The notes under the pieces: generated by a model
Databases searched by the model: none
What the model was told of the DNA's origin: nothing
Seen by the model: the letters and a program-made list of their open reading frames with translations, nothing else
Program-made: the position numbers and the translations under genes
Source: Crocinitomicaceae bacterium
GTDB lineage: Bacteria; Bacteroidota; Bacteroidia; Flavobacteriales_D; Crocinitomicaceae
Assembly: GCA_023262855.1 (NCBI GenBank)
Contig: JALQYQ010000039.1
Span: 1-33,511 of the forward strand
DNA: 33,511 nucleotides
Direction of reading: 5' to 3'
Shown: one piece after another, positions 7,125-14,273 of the stretch
Position numbering within the stretch: position 1 is the first letter of the stretch
Layout of the letters: each line of letters begins with the position of its first letter

Positions 7125-7868
7125 ATGAAACCATTCCCCTTTTACGCACTAATTTTAAGTCTATTTTCAAGCTTTTATAGCTTTTCTCAAATTGATTCTA
7201 CCCTCTTAGAAAAAATTAAAGCTCATGACACTGTGTATGTTTTTATCGAACATGGTCTTTTTAAATCAGAGCAGTACAATTATACGTTTGGGAAAGTTGC
7301 TTTGAATGCAAGAGAAGCTAAAATGCAACCTGTTCAATCACTGTTTCCAAAAGAAATTGATACACTTCGTGATTCCATTTTGATCGACTTAAATAAACAA
7401 TTTAGTCCAATTGGAACTACTAAGTTCAGTTACATTGGATCTGGTTCACATGATGAATTAATCGAAAAATACGCTGCTCATAAATTAGATATGATTGTTG
7501 TATTTCGATTTATCGGAACCTATGATTACGACTATTTAAAACCGTGTGGTCGTTCAATTGAATACAATTCAGAATCAGATTTTATATCTTTCAGAAAATA
7601 TTCAACGAGTATTATTTGTGAAATTTACCAGTACAATGACAAACAAAAATTTGACCGTATCGAATCCACAATTTATGCTGCAAGAAGTTTACCTTACAAA
7701 GAAGTAGGCTACACAAATAATGTAAATGTTCATTTAAAAGAATTTCATCCAATGGAGTTAAAATATCAAACCCAAAGAGGTGCGTATATTTGTACTGAAC
7801 ACTTAATCGAAAAATTGACAAAAGATCAAGAACGAGAAGACAAAAAAAGAACAAAAAAAAATAAGTAA
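7125..7868 (+). CDS. Exported protein of unknown function
   Basis: The 247-residue product has an N-terminal signal peptide (cleavage after ...SFYSFSQ, residue ~22). I do not recognise a family. The mature part is mixed alpha/beta, with VYVFIEHGLFKSEQYNY, a LDMIVVFRFIGTYDYDYLKP strand region, two cysteines that could pair (about 142 and 165), and a very basic C-terminal tail (KEDKKRTKKNK-like). The tail's run of A's on the DNA leads into the next gene only 20 bp downstream, so it is probably co-transcribed with the TonB-C-domain gene. Confidence 0.75.
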   Translation: MKPFPFYALILSLFSSFYSFSQIDSTLLEKIKAHDTVYVFIEHGLFKSEQYNYTFGKVALNAREAKMQPVQSLFPKEIDTLRDSILIDLNKQFSPIGTTKFSYIGSGSHDELIEKYAAHKLDMIVVFRFIGTYDYDYLKPCGRSIEYNSESDFISFRKYSTSIICEIYQYNDKQKFDRIESTIYAARSLPYKEVGYTNNVNVHLKEFHPMELKYQTQRGAYICTEHLIEKLTKDQEREDKKRTKKNK

Positions 7869-7888
7869 TCCATCTAAACGAACGTATA

Positions 7889-8593
7889 ATGAAATTCTTC
7901 TTTATCCTTTTTATCGTATTATCATTCAACAGTTTTGCAGGAAAAACCTATACATATAATTTAACGATTAGATCGCTTTTTGAACATGCAACATTGCAAG
8001 GAATACAAGTAAACATTAAGGAGAAAGAAGGAAGTACATACCATTTTATAACGAACAAGGAAGGAAAGATAACAGCCAAATTACAGAAGAAGGAATTTAG
8101 CATTGAAATAACAGATTCAACAGGAAATCATCGAAGTTACCTTACAGACAATTCATTCTACAAAACAACTGTTCTCACGGAAGAGATCGATTTACGCTTG
8201 AATGAAGAACTAGAAAGACAATTAATCGAAAGCAAAATGGCACCTGAAGGAACAGAACTTATTCTTGATGATTTAAAAATTGATTGTCTTGAAAATGCCC
8301 AGGTAGCCAATTACATTGGTGGTATTCAAGAAATGTTCAAATTTATTGCTAAAAATATTGAATTCCCTCAAGCATGTATCGACCATGAAATTCAAGGAAA
8401 TGTGAAATTGATTTTTAAAATAAGCGATACAGGTGAAATCAGTGATATTACTATTTATCATGGTTTGTCACCTGAAGCTGATGCTGAAGCCATTCGGATT
8501 GTATCGTACATGCCAAATTTTCAGCCGGCACATTGCCAGGGAGATGCGATTTCTTCCTATTATCAATTGCCAATTCGTTTTAAATTGGATTGA
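7889..8593 (+). CDS. TonB C-terminal-domain protein (exported)
   Basis: The 234-residue protein carries a cleavable signal peptide (MKFFFILFIVLSFNSFAG). An N-terminal beta-sandwich-like part (residues ~20-100, with ITNKEGKITAKL resembling the regulatory domain of carboxypeptidase-like Bacteroidota proteins) comes next. A C-terminal TonB_C domain at about 140-234 contains EFPQACIDHEIQGNVKLIFKI, DTGEISDITIYHGLSPEADAEAIRIV and YYQLPIRFKLD. Classical TonB has an uncleaved membrane anchor and a Pro-rich linker; both are missing, so this is not a standard energy transducer and is probably a stand-alone periplasmic TonB_C protein, a type common in Bacteroidota. Two Cys flank the domain. Confidence 0.85.
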   Translation: MKFFFILFIVLSFNSFAGKTYTYNLTIRSLFEHATLQGIQVNIKEKEGSTYHFITNKEGKITAKLQKKEFSIEITDSTGNHRSYLTDNSFYKTTVLTEEIDLRLNEELERQLIESKMAPEGTELILDDLKIDCLENAQVANYIGGIQEMFKFIAKNIEFPQACIDHEIQGNVKLIFKISDTGEISDITIYHGLSPEADAEAIRIVSYMPNFQPAHCQGDAISSYYQLPIRFKLD

Positions 8594-8632
8594 AAACAGA
8601 AGTTGAATTTATCGCTCTATTGATTCTGTTTT
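8593..8632. terminator. Possible bidirectional terminator between convergent genes
   Basis: AAAACAGAA (8593-8601) and TTCTGTTTT (8624-8632) form a perfect 9-bp stem with a 22-nt loop, placed exactly between two convergent stop codons. T-tracts are only four long on either strand, so it is a weak terminator at best. Confidence 0.45.
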
Positions 8633-8640
8633 GAAAGGAA

Positions 8641-11600
8641 TTAATCCAGCTTCATCCCTAGCTCCTTATAAGTCAACACAATATTCTGATAGGTATTTCC
8701 TGGCTGACAAAAAACAATTCCTTCATCACTTAGGTAAAAGTTTTTTCGGTAATCGGATAGAATGCCAGCAAGGTTAACACAGTTGGCCCCAAACAATTGA
8801 CGTTTGTTGATTTTCGCAGTTAACAAATCATCAATAAGCTGAATATAGTTGGCATTCCCGACAAATAAGTCTTTCAGCTCGATGGCAGTATAGGAAGTAT
8901 CTGTAAGTTTGTAGTTTGTGTATTCCGTTGTCATCTTCACGATTCCTCCTGTGGAATAACTATTTTCCACAAAATTGCGCCACGGAGTACTTTTTTTAAT
9001 CCGTTTTACCGACATGTAATTTTTCTTAAAATACACTACATGAATATCGAGCTCGCGAAGCTCATTTATACGGTAATTTCCATTATCAAAAAAGCGTGTT
9101 AAGTACTGGTTTTGATTCGCCAAAGAATAACGTGTTGAGCGCGTTTCTGCTAATTCCAACAAATGACGATTGTTGATAATGCGTCCAACCAAACGTGGCT
9201 CATTTATGTAATACGTTGTAGGATGAAAAGCAGTTTTCATCGTAATCGAATTCCCTAACAATTTCATTAAATCCAATGTATTTACGGCTGTTTCAACGTT
9301 TGTATAAGGCAATACAAAATTAAAACGCTTATCAATAATGGCAATTCCTTGGTAGCCAAACATTAAATAACCTGTGCGATAAGGATCAATGGAAATATGT
9401 TCAGCATTCAAATCGACAATCCCCGTTTCACGACGGAAACCCCACCAACGTCCATCCTTTTTCAAAAAGAAAATGCTATCCTTTTCAATCACTTGATCAT
9501 ACATTGCTGGAACTAAAATGCTCATTGAAGAATCAACAATCCCAAACTTTTTATCGACACAGAAATAGCCCAAATTCGAACGATTCAAATTGAATGGAAT
9601 GTCCACCACTTTCGAAAAAAGACTCTCCCCTTTTCCATTGATTAACATCCAATCGGAGTTGATATAACGTTGATCTCTTGATAAGGCAACCCAGTATGAT
9701 TCCTCTTTGGATTTTACAGCGTTAATCGCAGGAATTATTTCCCAATACTTAGGTTCAACCAATGTTTTTCCAGTTGTGTAATCATACGCTCCCCAACGCT
9801 GATTACTGAGTTGAATTAATAACTGTTGATGGTTGTTAGAATACGTTTTAATGCCTTCCACATGATTCAGTAATTCTCCTGCTTTTATTCCCTTAACTGT
9901 TCCAGAAGCATATAGGTAATAAGCGTAGTTTCTTCTTACGATGAATAGCGAGTTTTGGACTGAAGCAACAGATTCGCCTGCATCAACCACGCTTCCATCT
10001 TTGCGAATTAGCAGGTTTGAATTGAGCACCATCAGCGGAAGATTAAAAACGATTACCGTAGAATCCACCTTTTTGAAAAGACTGTCTTCTTCGTAATATA
10101 AATAACCATCTTTAATGGCAAAGAACATGCGACCATCCAAAAAACTTCCCTGATAAGTTGGCTTCACCCGCTGCACGCGCATTGCAGACTTTATCGACGG
10201 AATGATCATGGAGCAATTGGAAATCTTCTCGTTGAAATTTAAATCCAATAGTTTCCAAAGGCTATCTTTTCGCAATTGAATGTACCCCAATTCGTCGATG
10301 CGCACTTCATCGTATTCTGCCGGTAAAATCTGTTCGCCTTTCCAATTGTAAACGCCACTTTTCTCCTCTTTTTTGACAATCCAATTGTACAAAGGACAGG
10401 TTCCATCTTCCTGCTCCATTCTTCGTGCATCAACATGCGTGAATTCAAACGGCATCACAATTTCCCCTTTGGGATTGAGTCCACCAAAAAGCTTTTCTCC
10501 ATTTAGAATGATGAACATCCGTTCTTTTTTTTCTGTGCAGCGCTGATAACTTATTTGATTGTACTCATTCCAATTCCTAATTGTTCCGTGAAATAGTTCA
10601 ACTAAGTCAGAAGAAAAAATGCTTAGTTCACCTGCATCATTATCGAAAGAAGCAAAACGAATGGCCCAGTAATACGATTTACCTTCAAACTCCAATCTAA
10701 AGATCTGATGAAATTGAGGTTCAATTTGTTTACCTGTTTTGTAATTGAGTAAGCCATAAAAATCACTTTTCCCTTTTTTATTTTTGTTCTCATAGCGCGA
10801 ATCTATTTGTGCTTCAACAAGTGCCACAACATTCGAATCAAAGATGATTTTTCGAGAATATCCCGTAACTTCTGAGAAGTAAGAAGTTGAATTCAAGGAA
10901 GCCAATCCATTTTCATTAAAGAAAGCAAGTGGATATTGAGAACGAAAAGGTAATTCTTCAAAATCCCTATTCATCACTCCATAAATTGGTTTATGGTACT
11001 TTTTAAGCGGTTCCGTTTTGCGCTCAGCAAAAAGGTGATGACTCGAAAAAAAGTTCAATTCAGGATAGTTCTTAGAATGTTCACCAGTTGCTAAATTGAT
11101 TAGCTCCTTCCCTTTTTCCGATTGGCAAATAGCATACGTTCCAATTGAATCACAAAAATTATAAATTACGGTTTGTAAATCGATATCATTATACGGTTTG
11201 TCTGTGAGTTTTCTTCCCAGTGAATCATAAATAAATGTTTTATTAGTGTTCGTATACGCAATAAAACAATAGGTCCAATTGTTGCAGTTTAAGCGAACCG
11301 GATACGGTGAAATAGCATAATATGGCCCGTCAATAATAACTTTTCCAAGCGTGTCAATTAGACATGCATGCAGAGAATCACTTGCAATCAAGTATTTCGA
11401 AGGTCCAACGACCTCTTCATTTGGATTCCGCACATAATCAATGTAGCTATACCGCGGTTCAAACATGATTTGGTGCTTACTATTGATGAGGCCAACAAGA
11501 CCATCCTTGTAAACGTGATAAAAATTATGTTCGAAATATCCATCCAACACTATTTCATCGTAAATACCGTCAATCACAATTTCACCCGAGCGACTTACAA

Positions 11601-11940
11601 CACCCATTTTATCATTCTTTGTAAAAATGAATTCTTGATTTAATGCACCGCGGGATAAATTCTCAAATTCGAATGGAACGATGATTTTTCCCATTCTATC
11701 CAATACTCCAAAATAACCTTTGTATTTTCCAATCCAACAATAATCCGACAGGTAATCATTGAACATAAATGCATGCATCTGCTCAAATTGTGCCGGCCAA
11801 ACCGTATCGCCATTCGCAGCCAAGACTCCCGTGTAACAATTGGTATAATCCTCAAATAATCGAGCATTCACTTGAGCGATAGAACGATTCAAAACCGACA
11901 AAAAGACAAGAAATACAAAAAGTTGTTTCATTTGATTCAT
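8641..11940 (-). CDS. Large exported WG-repeat protein
   Basis: The 1099-residue protein has a signal peptide (Met1 or Met4 start; cleavage after ...NRSIAQ). WG/KWG-type beta repeats are spread along its length, such as GVLDRMGKIIVPFEFENL, GVVSRSGEIVIDGIYDEI, GLINSKHQIMFEPRYSYI, GGLNPKGEIVMPFEFTHV, GVYNWKGEQILPAEYDEV and GIVDSSMSILVPAMYDQV. The last ~230 residues (from about IDPYRTGYLMFGYQGIAI) are not repeat-like and end with NANYIQLIDDLLTAKINKRQ. WG repeats are thought to form a beta-propeller-like or solenoid surface; function is unknown. There is no T9SS domain, so it is probably periplasmic. A TATCTTTA box precedes it (11951-11958). Confidence 0.88.
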   Translation of the reverse strand: MNQMKQLFVFLVFLSVLNRSIAQVNARLFEDYTNCYTGVLAANGDTVWPAQFEQMHAFMFNDYLSDYCWIGKYKGYFGVLDRMGKIIVPFEFENLSRGALNQEFIFTKNDKMGVVSRSGEIVIDGIYDEIVLDGYFEHNFYHVYKDGLVGLINSKHQIMFEPRYSYIDYVRNPNEEVVGPSKYLIASDSLHACLIDTLGKVIIDGPYYAISPYPVRLNCNNWTYCFIAYTNTNKTFIYDSLGRKLTDKPYNDIDLQTVIYNFCDSIGTYAICQSEKGKELINLATGEHSKNYPELNFFSSHHLFAERKTEPLKKYHKPIYGVMNRDFEELPFRSQYPLAFFNENGLASLNSTSYFSEVTGYSRKIIFDSNVVALVEAQIDSRYENKNKKGKSDFYGLLNYKTGKQIEPQFHQIFRLEFEGKSYYWAIRFASFDNDAGELSIFSSDLVELFHGTIRNWNEYNQISYQRCTEKKERMFIILNGEKLFGGLNPKGEIVMPFEFTHVDARRMEQEDGTCPLYNWIVKKEEKSGVYNWKGEQILPAEYDEVRIDELGYIQLRKDSLWKLLDLNFNEKISNCSMIIPSIKSAMRVQRVKPTYQGSFLDGRMFFAIKDGYLYYEEDSLFKKVDSTVIVFNLPLMVLNSNLLIRKDGSVVDAGESVASVQNSLFIVRRNYAYYLYASGTVKGIKAGELLNHVEGIKTYSNNHQQLLIQLSNQRWGAYDYTTGKTLVEPKYWEIIPAINAVKSKEESYWVALSRDQRYINSDWMLINGKGESLFSKVVDIPFNLNRSNLGYFCVDKKFGIVDSSMSILVPAMYDQVIEKDSIFFLKKDGRWWGFRRETGIVDLNAEHISIDPYRTGYLMFGYQGIAIIDKRFNFVLPYTNVETAVNTLDLMKLLGNSITMKTAFHPTTYYINEPRLVGRIINNRHLLELAETRSTRYSLANQNQYLTRFFDNGNYRINELRELDIHVVYFKKNYMSVKRIKKSTPWRNFVENSYSTGGIVKMTTEYTNYKLTDTSYTAIELKDLFVGNANYIQLIDDLLTAKINKRQLFGANCVNLAGILSDYRKNFYLSDEGIVFCQPGNTYQNIVLTYKELGMKLD

Positions 11941-11950
11941 TGCATTCTGT

Positions 11951-11958
11951 TAAAGATA
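11951..11958 (-). promoter_or_regulatory. -7 promoter-like box (TATCTTTA)
   Basis: Seven of eight match to TAnnTTTG on the minus strand, 10 nt before the ATG of the WG-repeat gene. Confidence 0.4.
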
Positions 11959-12108
11959 CTGTTTTTGTAGTAAGGAAACCTAATGATAGCATCGAAGGTC
12001 AAAAAAACAAGAAAGAGTTGTTTTAGAACCAAGTCAATTTTCCAATCAACTGTTTACACACAAAAAATCAACCTTGATGGTGTTACATTTTGTTTAATTC
12101 CCGTTGTT

Positions 12109-12252
12109 ATGAAAATCATTAAGAGTTTTCGGAATTCAATCCGAAATGCCAACCGACCAGACGTGGCGCGGTGGAAAAACAATGTGAGGCGCGACCTAAA
12201 AATACTACGCAATCCAACTTTTCTCTTAGCGATGTTGAAGTTTAATGAATAA
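12109..12252 (+). CDS. Possible 47-residue basic protein
   Basis: An ATG-started frame encodes a strongly basic, helical 47-residue peptide (MKIIKSFRNSIRNANRPDVA ... LLAMLKFNE) rich in Arg, Lys and Asn. Its stop overlaps the ATG of the next ORF (ATGAATAA), an arrangement expected of coupled genes. A TACATTTT box lies 18 nt upstream. No family is recognised, and a chance ORF of this size is possible. Composition resembles neither a signal peptide nor a transmembrane segment; nucleic-acid or membrane-surface binding would fit but is a guess. Confidence 0.45.
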   Translation: MKIIKSFRNSIRNANRPDVARWKNNVRRDLKILRNPTFLLAMLKFNE

Positions 12253-12553
12253 AACAAACATCATGAAAAAAAATCGAATTCAACAATGGTTTAACTATTT
12301 TAAACTTAAAAAGGAAAAAGAAAATCATTCAATTGTCCCTCCAACACCTTTGATTGAAAATACAGATTTACCACTCAACAAATTTGGCAAACCTGAATGC
12401 TTGGTTGATCAATGTGAAAACAAAACGTGTAATTGCGATTCAACAGAATGCGAAATAGACAATCAAATGTGTTACGAGTCGATGATGTTGATGAGTTATA
12501 TTGAAAACATGAAAAAGGCCCAAAGAGCAAAAAAATCTACCTCACCAACTTGA
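12245..12553 (+). CDS. Small cysteine-rich protein, unknown function
   Basis: The frame encodes 102 residues from ATG 12245, or 96 from the ATG at 12263 (MKKNRIQQWFNYFKLKKEKE). A basic N-terminal helix is followed by a Pro-containing linker and a compact acidic cluster with six cysteines (ECLVDQCENKTC, then CDSTECEIDNQMC). That is followed by a helix, YESMMLMSYIENMKKAQRAK. Six Cys within ~30 residues suggest a metal site or disulfides; without a signal peptide, metal binding in the cytosol is more likely. No known family is recognised. It follows the 47-residue ORF with overlap, and its 3' end overlaps the convergent 106-residue gene by 17 bp. Confidence 0.65.
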   Translation: MNKTNIMKKNRIQQWFNYFKLKKEKENHSIVPPTPLIENTDLPLNKFGKPECLVDQCENKTCNCDSTECEIDNQMCYESMMLMSYIENMKKAQRAKKSTSPT

Positions 12554-12857
12554 ATTCAACCCTTCTCAAAACTGTCGATTGACCGTTAGAAACACAATTA
12601 ATGAAGAGTGTCGCGGTTTTACCTGTTTTACCTGTTACGAAAATATAGCCTGTAGCAGTTTTTGAAATGGCAATGTTCTTCCCTAACAGCGTATAATTTT
12701 CGCAGCCCGTGCCTTCTAAGACAACAACATTTTTATCTGATTTCGACAATTTTGTTGGATTGAGTACGCCATTGATTCGGTAATCAACTGTTGCTGTTTG
12801 ACTGAAGCCAAGTGTGCTGTAGAAAAGGACGGAAAGAAAAAAAATCATTGCTTTCAT
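12537..12857 (-). CDS. Small exported protein with Ig-like/GldM-like fold (tentative)
   Basis: The 106-residue protein has a signal peptide (MKAMIFFLSVLFYSTLGFSQ) and an ~85-residue beta-rich domain (YRINGVLNPTKLSKSDKNVV through VLRRVEFKLVR). The domain has two cysteines that could pair. The strand pattern and the NGVLNP... and FKLVR-type ends are reminiscent of single Ig-like domains in the C-terminal part of gliding/T9SS protein GldM, but I cannot confirm homology. Its 3' end overlaps the convergent Cys-rich ORF by 17 bp. A consensus -7 box (TAATTTTG, 12885-12892) lies upstream. Confidence 0.7.
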   Translation of the reverse strand: MKAMIFFLSVLFYSTLGFSQTATVDYRINGVLNPTKLSKSDKNVVVLEGTGCENYTLLGKNIAISKTATGYIFVTGKTGKTATLFINCVSNGQSTVLRRVEFKLVR

Positions 12858-12884
12858 CTAGTAGAATTAAAGAATCTAGTCTAC

Positions 12885-12892
12885 CAAAATTA
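12885..12892 (-). promoter_or_regulatory. -7 promoter box (TAATTTTG)
   Basis: Exact TAnnTTTG on the minus strand, 27 nt before the ATG at 12857. Confidence 0.45.
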
Positions 12893-12934
12893 AGGAAAAC
12901 TGTGAACTAACTCATATTGAATTGAAAAGAACGA

Positions 12935-12942
12935 TATATTTG
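12935..12942 (+). promoter_or_regulatory. -7 promoter box (TATATTTG)
   Basis: Exact TAnnTTTG, 47 nt before the ATG at 12990. The leader then contains a small GTCCC/GGGAC hairpin (12959-12974). Confidence 0.45.
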
Positions 12943-12989
12943 ATGTGACTCAACTGTTGTCCCACTTTCGGGACGCAAATTAATAAACT

Positions 12990-13586
12990 ATGTTTCAATC
13001 TTCTGTCCTTCTTCCGCTTTTGCTTTTACTCATCGGAGCATATTTGCTTTATTATTTAGTGATCCGACCAGGACGATCTACCTCAAAATCTGCTCAACCA
13101 ATAGAAAGAAAACAGAAACAACATAATGCTTCCAAAAAAGAAACGCAGGTAAAAGAAAAGAAGAAAGTAGATCCTAATTCACCAGAAGGAATGAATATTC
13201 GCTTTCAGCATTATCTGGAAAAAACAGTTCAATTGGAACAAGGTATTGTTTTAAAACGATGGCCTGAAAACCCGACCAGTTATTTCCCCGATTTGCAGCT
13301 TTCTCGAATGAATGAAGGTAAAGAAACACACATCGCTATTGAATGTAAGTTTCGCACGGGATTGGAAAATGGATTTGTTTCTTTCGCTTACGATGAACAA
13401 TTAAAGCGTTACAAACAGTTTGAAGAACAATCGAAAATTCCAGTAATTGTTGTATTAGGATTAGGGGGCACACCAGAGGCACCGAACAACGTATATGAAA
13501 TTCCATTAGCAGCTCTGCATCAACCTTATGTAGGAGAACAACTTTTAGAAGAGTTCGAGATGGAAAGTAATTCGTTTACTTTTTGA
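12990..13586 (+). CDS. Membrane-anchored PD-(D/E)XK nuclease-like protein
   Basis: The 198-residue protein has one N-terminal transmembrane helix (residues ~5-24), a Lys/Gln-rich linker (28-62) and a C-terminal domain. The domain shows a PD-(D/E)XK-like pattern: Asp101 in YFPDLQL, then Glu118-x-Lys120 in HIAIECKFR, and a helix with DEQLKRYKQF (Gln137, Tyr141), like the QxxxY motif of RecB-type nucleases. IPVIVVLGLGG is the strand after it. The predicted topology puts the domain in the cytosol. This layout resembles membrane-tethered restriction-like proteins whose role is unclear. No methyltransferase or partner gene lies nearby. Nuclease activity is inference from the motif; it may only bind DNA. 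Confidence 0.72.
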   Translation: MFQSSVLLPLLLLLIGAYLLYYLVIRPGRSTSKSAQPIERKQKQHNASKKETQVKEKKKVDPNSPEGMNIRFQHYLEKTVQLEQGIVLKRWPENPTSYFPDLQLSRMNEGKETHIAIECKFRTGLENGFVSFAYDEQLKRYKQFEEQSKIPVIVVLGLGGTPEAPNNVYEIPLAALHQPYVGEQLLEEFEMESNSFTF

Positions 13587-13629
13587 GAATTTTTTGAAGA
13601 AAGAAAAGGAAGCTAACTTTTATTTTTTT

Positions 13630-13692
13630 CAGCGGAAATAAATCCCTTATTTTAAAATTTAGTCTTGTGAAGTACTCGGATAAATCCGAGCG
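13630..13692. repeat. Repeat copy C (decayed), left of the GIY-YIG gene
   Basis: This segment aligns to the central part of copies A and B: GCGGAAATAAATCCCTT corresponds to GCGAAAAATAAATCCTT in B. The hairpin core CTCGGATAAATCCGAG (13675-13690, perfect 7-bp stem) corresponds to CTCGGATAAATCCTAGAG. The orientation is the same as in A and B. Confidence 0.6.
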
Positions 13693-13721
13693 TTTAAGTG
13701 ACTGGTATAGTTATTGTCGAT

Positions 13722-13960
13722 TCACAAAAATCGTTTATTTGAAAATGCTTTACCAGAACCTGATTTCAAGTATTTTTCGAAGTTATAAGCCTTGTGCTTC
13801 TCAGAAAAATGCGATGTACGTAATTAAAGTTACTGGCAAACGGCTCGAAGTATAATTAACTTGTTTTTTTATTGTGGCGTTCAAGTCGCGCTTCTAGGTT
13901 ATTTGTGCATCCAGTGTAAGTTGTTCCATCTGCACATTTTAAAAGGTATACATAGTACAT
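13722..13960 (-). pseudogene. Frameshifted GIY-YIG nuclease gene
   Basis: Reading the minus strand from ATG 13960 gives MYYVYLLKCADGTTYTGCTN and then NLEARLERHN, the N-terminal half of a small single-domain GIY-YIG (URI-type) nuclease. This includes the paired YVY and YTG motif and the catalytic-helix Arg. The frame stops early. After dropping one A from an A7 run it resumes as KKQVNYTSSRLPVTLITYIA, and after dropping one T from a T5 run as FSEKHKAYNFEKYLKSGSGK then AFSNKRFL, ending at 13722. The repaired protein is 78 residues, about normal for this family, with the conserved FEKYLKSGSG helix. Both lesions are +1 homopolymer changes, so sequencing error is not excluded. It is flanked by copies of the hairpin repeat. 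Confidence 0.85.
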
Positions 13961-13975
13961 AGTTAAAGGTAATTT

Positions 13976-14087
13976 GTGGACTGCGTCCGCCGAAGTCCTG
14001 AGAAAACATAAAGAAATCAACTTGTGCGGAAAAAATCCTTGGTGAAAAAATAAGCCATGCTTCGCTCTTGGATAAATCCTAGAGCTT
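13976..14087. repeat. Repeat copy A (112 nt)
   Basis: This is a direct copy of the unit in 14144-14257. Shared blocks in order are GTGGACTGCGTCC, AGAAATCA, CTTGTGCG, ATCCTTGGT, AAAAAATAAGCC, TGCTTCGCTCT, GGATAAATCCTAGAGCTT. It has lost one arm of the outer palindrome present in copy B (GCATGGC versus GCAGGGC on the minus strand, no partner arm) but keeps the inner hairpin. It ends 16 nt before the GIY-YIG start codon, so it forms the 5' leader of that gene. Confidence 0.88.
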
Positions 14088-14143
14088 TATAGTTAGTTTC
14101 ATCATTTCGTTTTAAAGTTAAACCTGCTGTTTCTTGTGGAAAA

Positions 14144-14273
14144 GTGGACTGCGTCCACCGTAGCCCTGCGAAGACATACAGAAATCAGCTTGTGCGAAAA
14201 ATAAATCCTTGGTTAAAAAATAAGCCCTGCTTCGCTCTCGGATAAATCCTAGAGCTTCGCAGGGCGAAGGTGG
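14144..14273. repeat. Repeat copy B, bounded by inverted repeats reaching into tmRNA
   Basis: Copy B starts with a perfect hairpin (GTGGAC-TGC-GTCCAC, 14144-14158). Most of it is enclosed by 19-nt inverted arms: CCACCGTAGCCCTGCGAAG (14155-14173) and, inverted, 14255-14273 (17 of 19 positions complementary). The right arm includes the last bases of the tmRNA gene. Inside it lies the 42-nt palindrome that serves as the tmRNA terminator. Confidence 0.85.
14215..14265 (-). terminator. Rho-independent terminator of tmRNA
   Basis: On the minus strand GCCCTGC (14265-14259) pairs with GCAGGGC (14230-14224). Inside are facing GAA/GAA bulges and then an inner stem (GCTCT, GGAT with ATCC, AGAGC), together a ~42-nt near-perfect hairpin. 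It is followed by TTATTTTTT. It begins 3 nt past the encoded tmRNA end. Confidence 0.85.

Larger units (their letters stand above)
13587..14268. other. 682-bp stretch without an intact gene
   Basis: Between the PD-(D/E)XK-like gene and the tmRNA 3' end lie, left to right: a decayed repeat copy (13630-13692), a frameshifted GIY-YIG gene (13722-13960, minus), repeat copy A (13976-14087), a ~55-bp A/T-rich spacer, and repeat copy B (14144-14273), which contains the tmRNA terminator. A plus-strand open frame of 62 codons at 13667 runs antisense to the GIY-YIG gene and is not a believable gene. Confidence 0.8.

Noticed and set aside
7889..8593. Classical TonB energy transducer
   Set aside because: It has a cleavable signal peptide and lacks the membrane anchor and Pro-rich linker of TonB.
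13667..13855. 62-codon plus-strand open frame in the region before the tmRNA
   Set aside because: It is antisense to the conserved GIY-YIG reading and its start lies in a repeat hairpin; composition is not protein-like.
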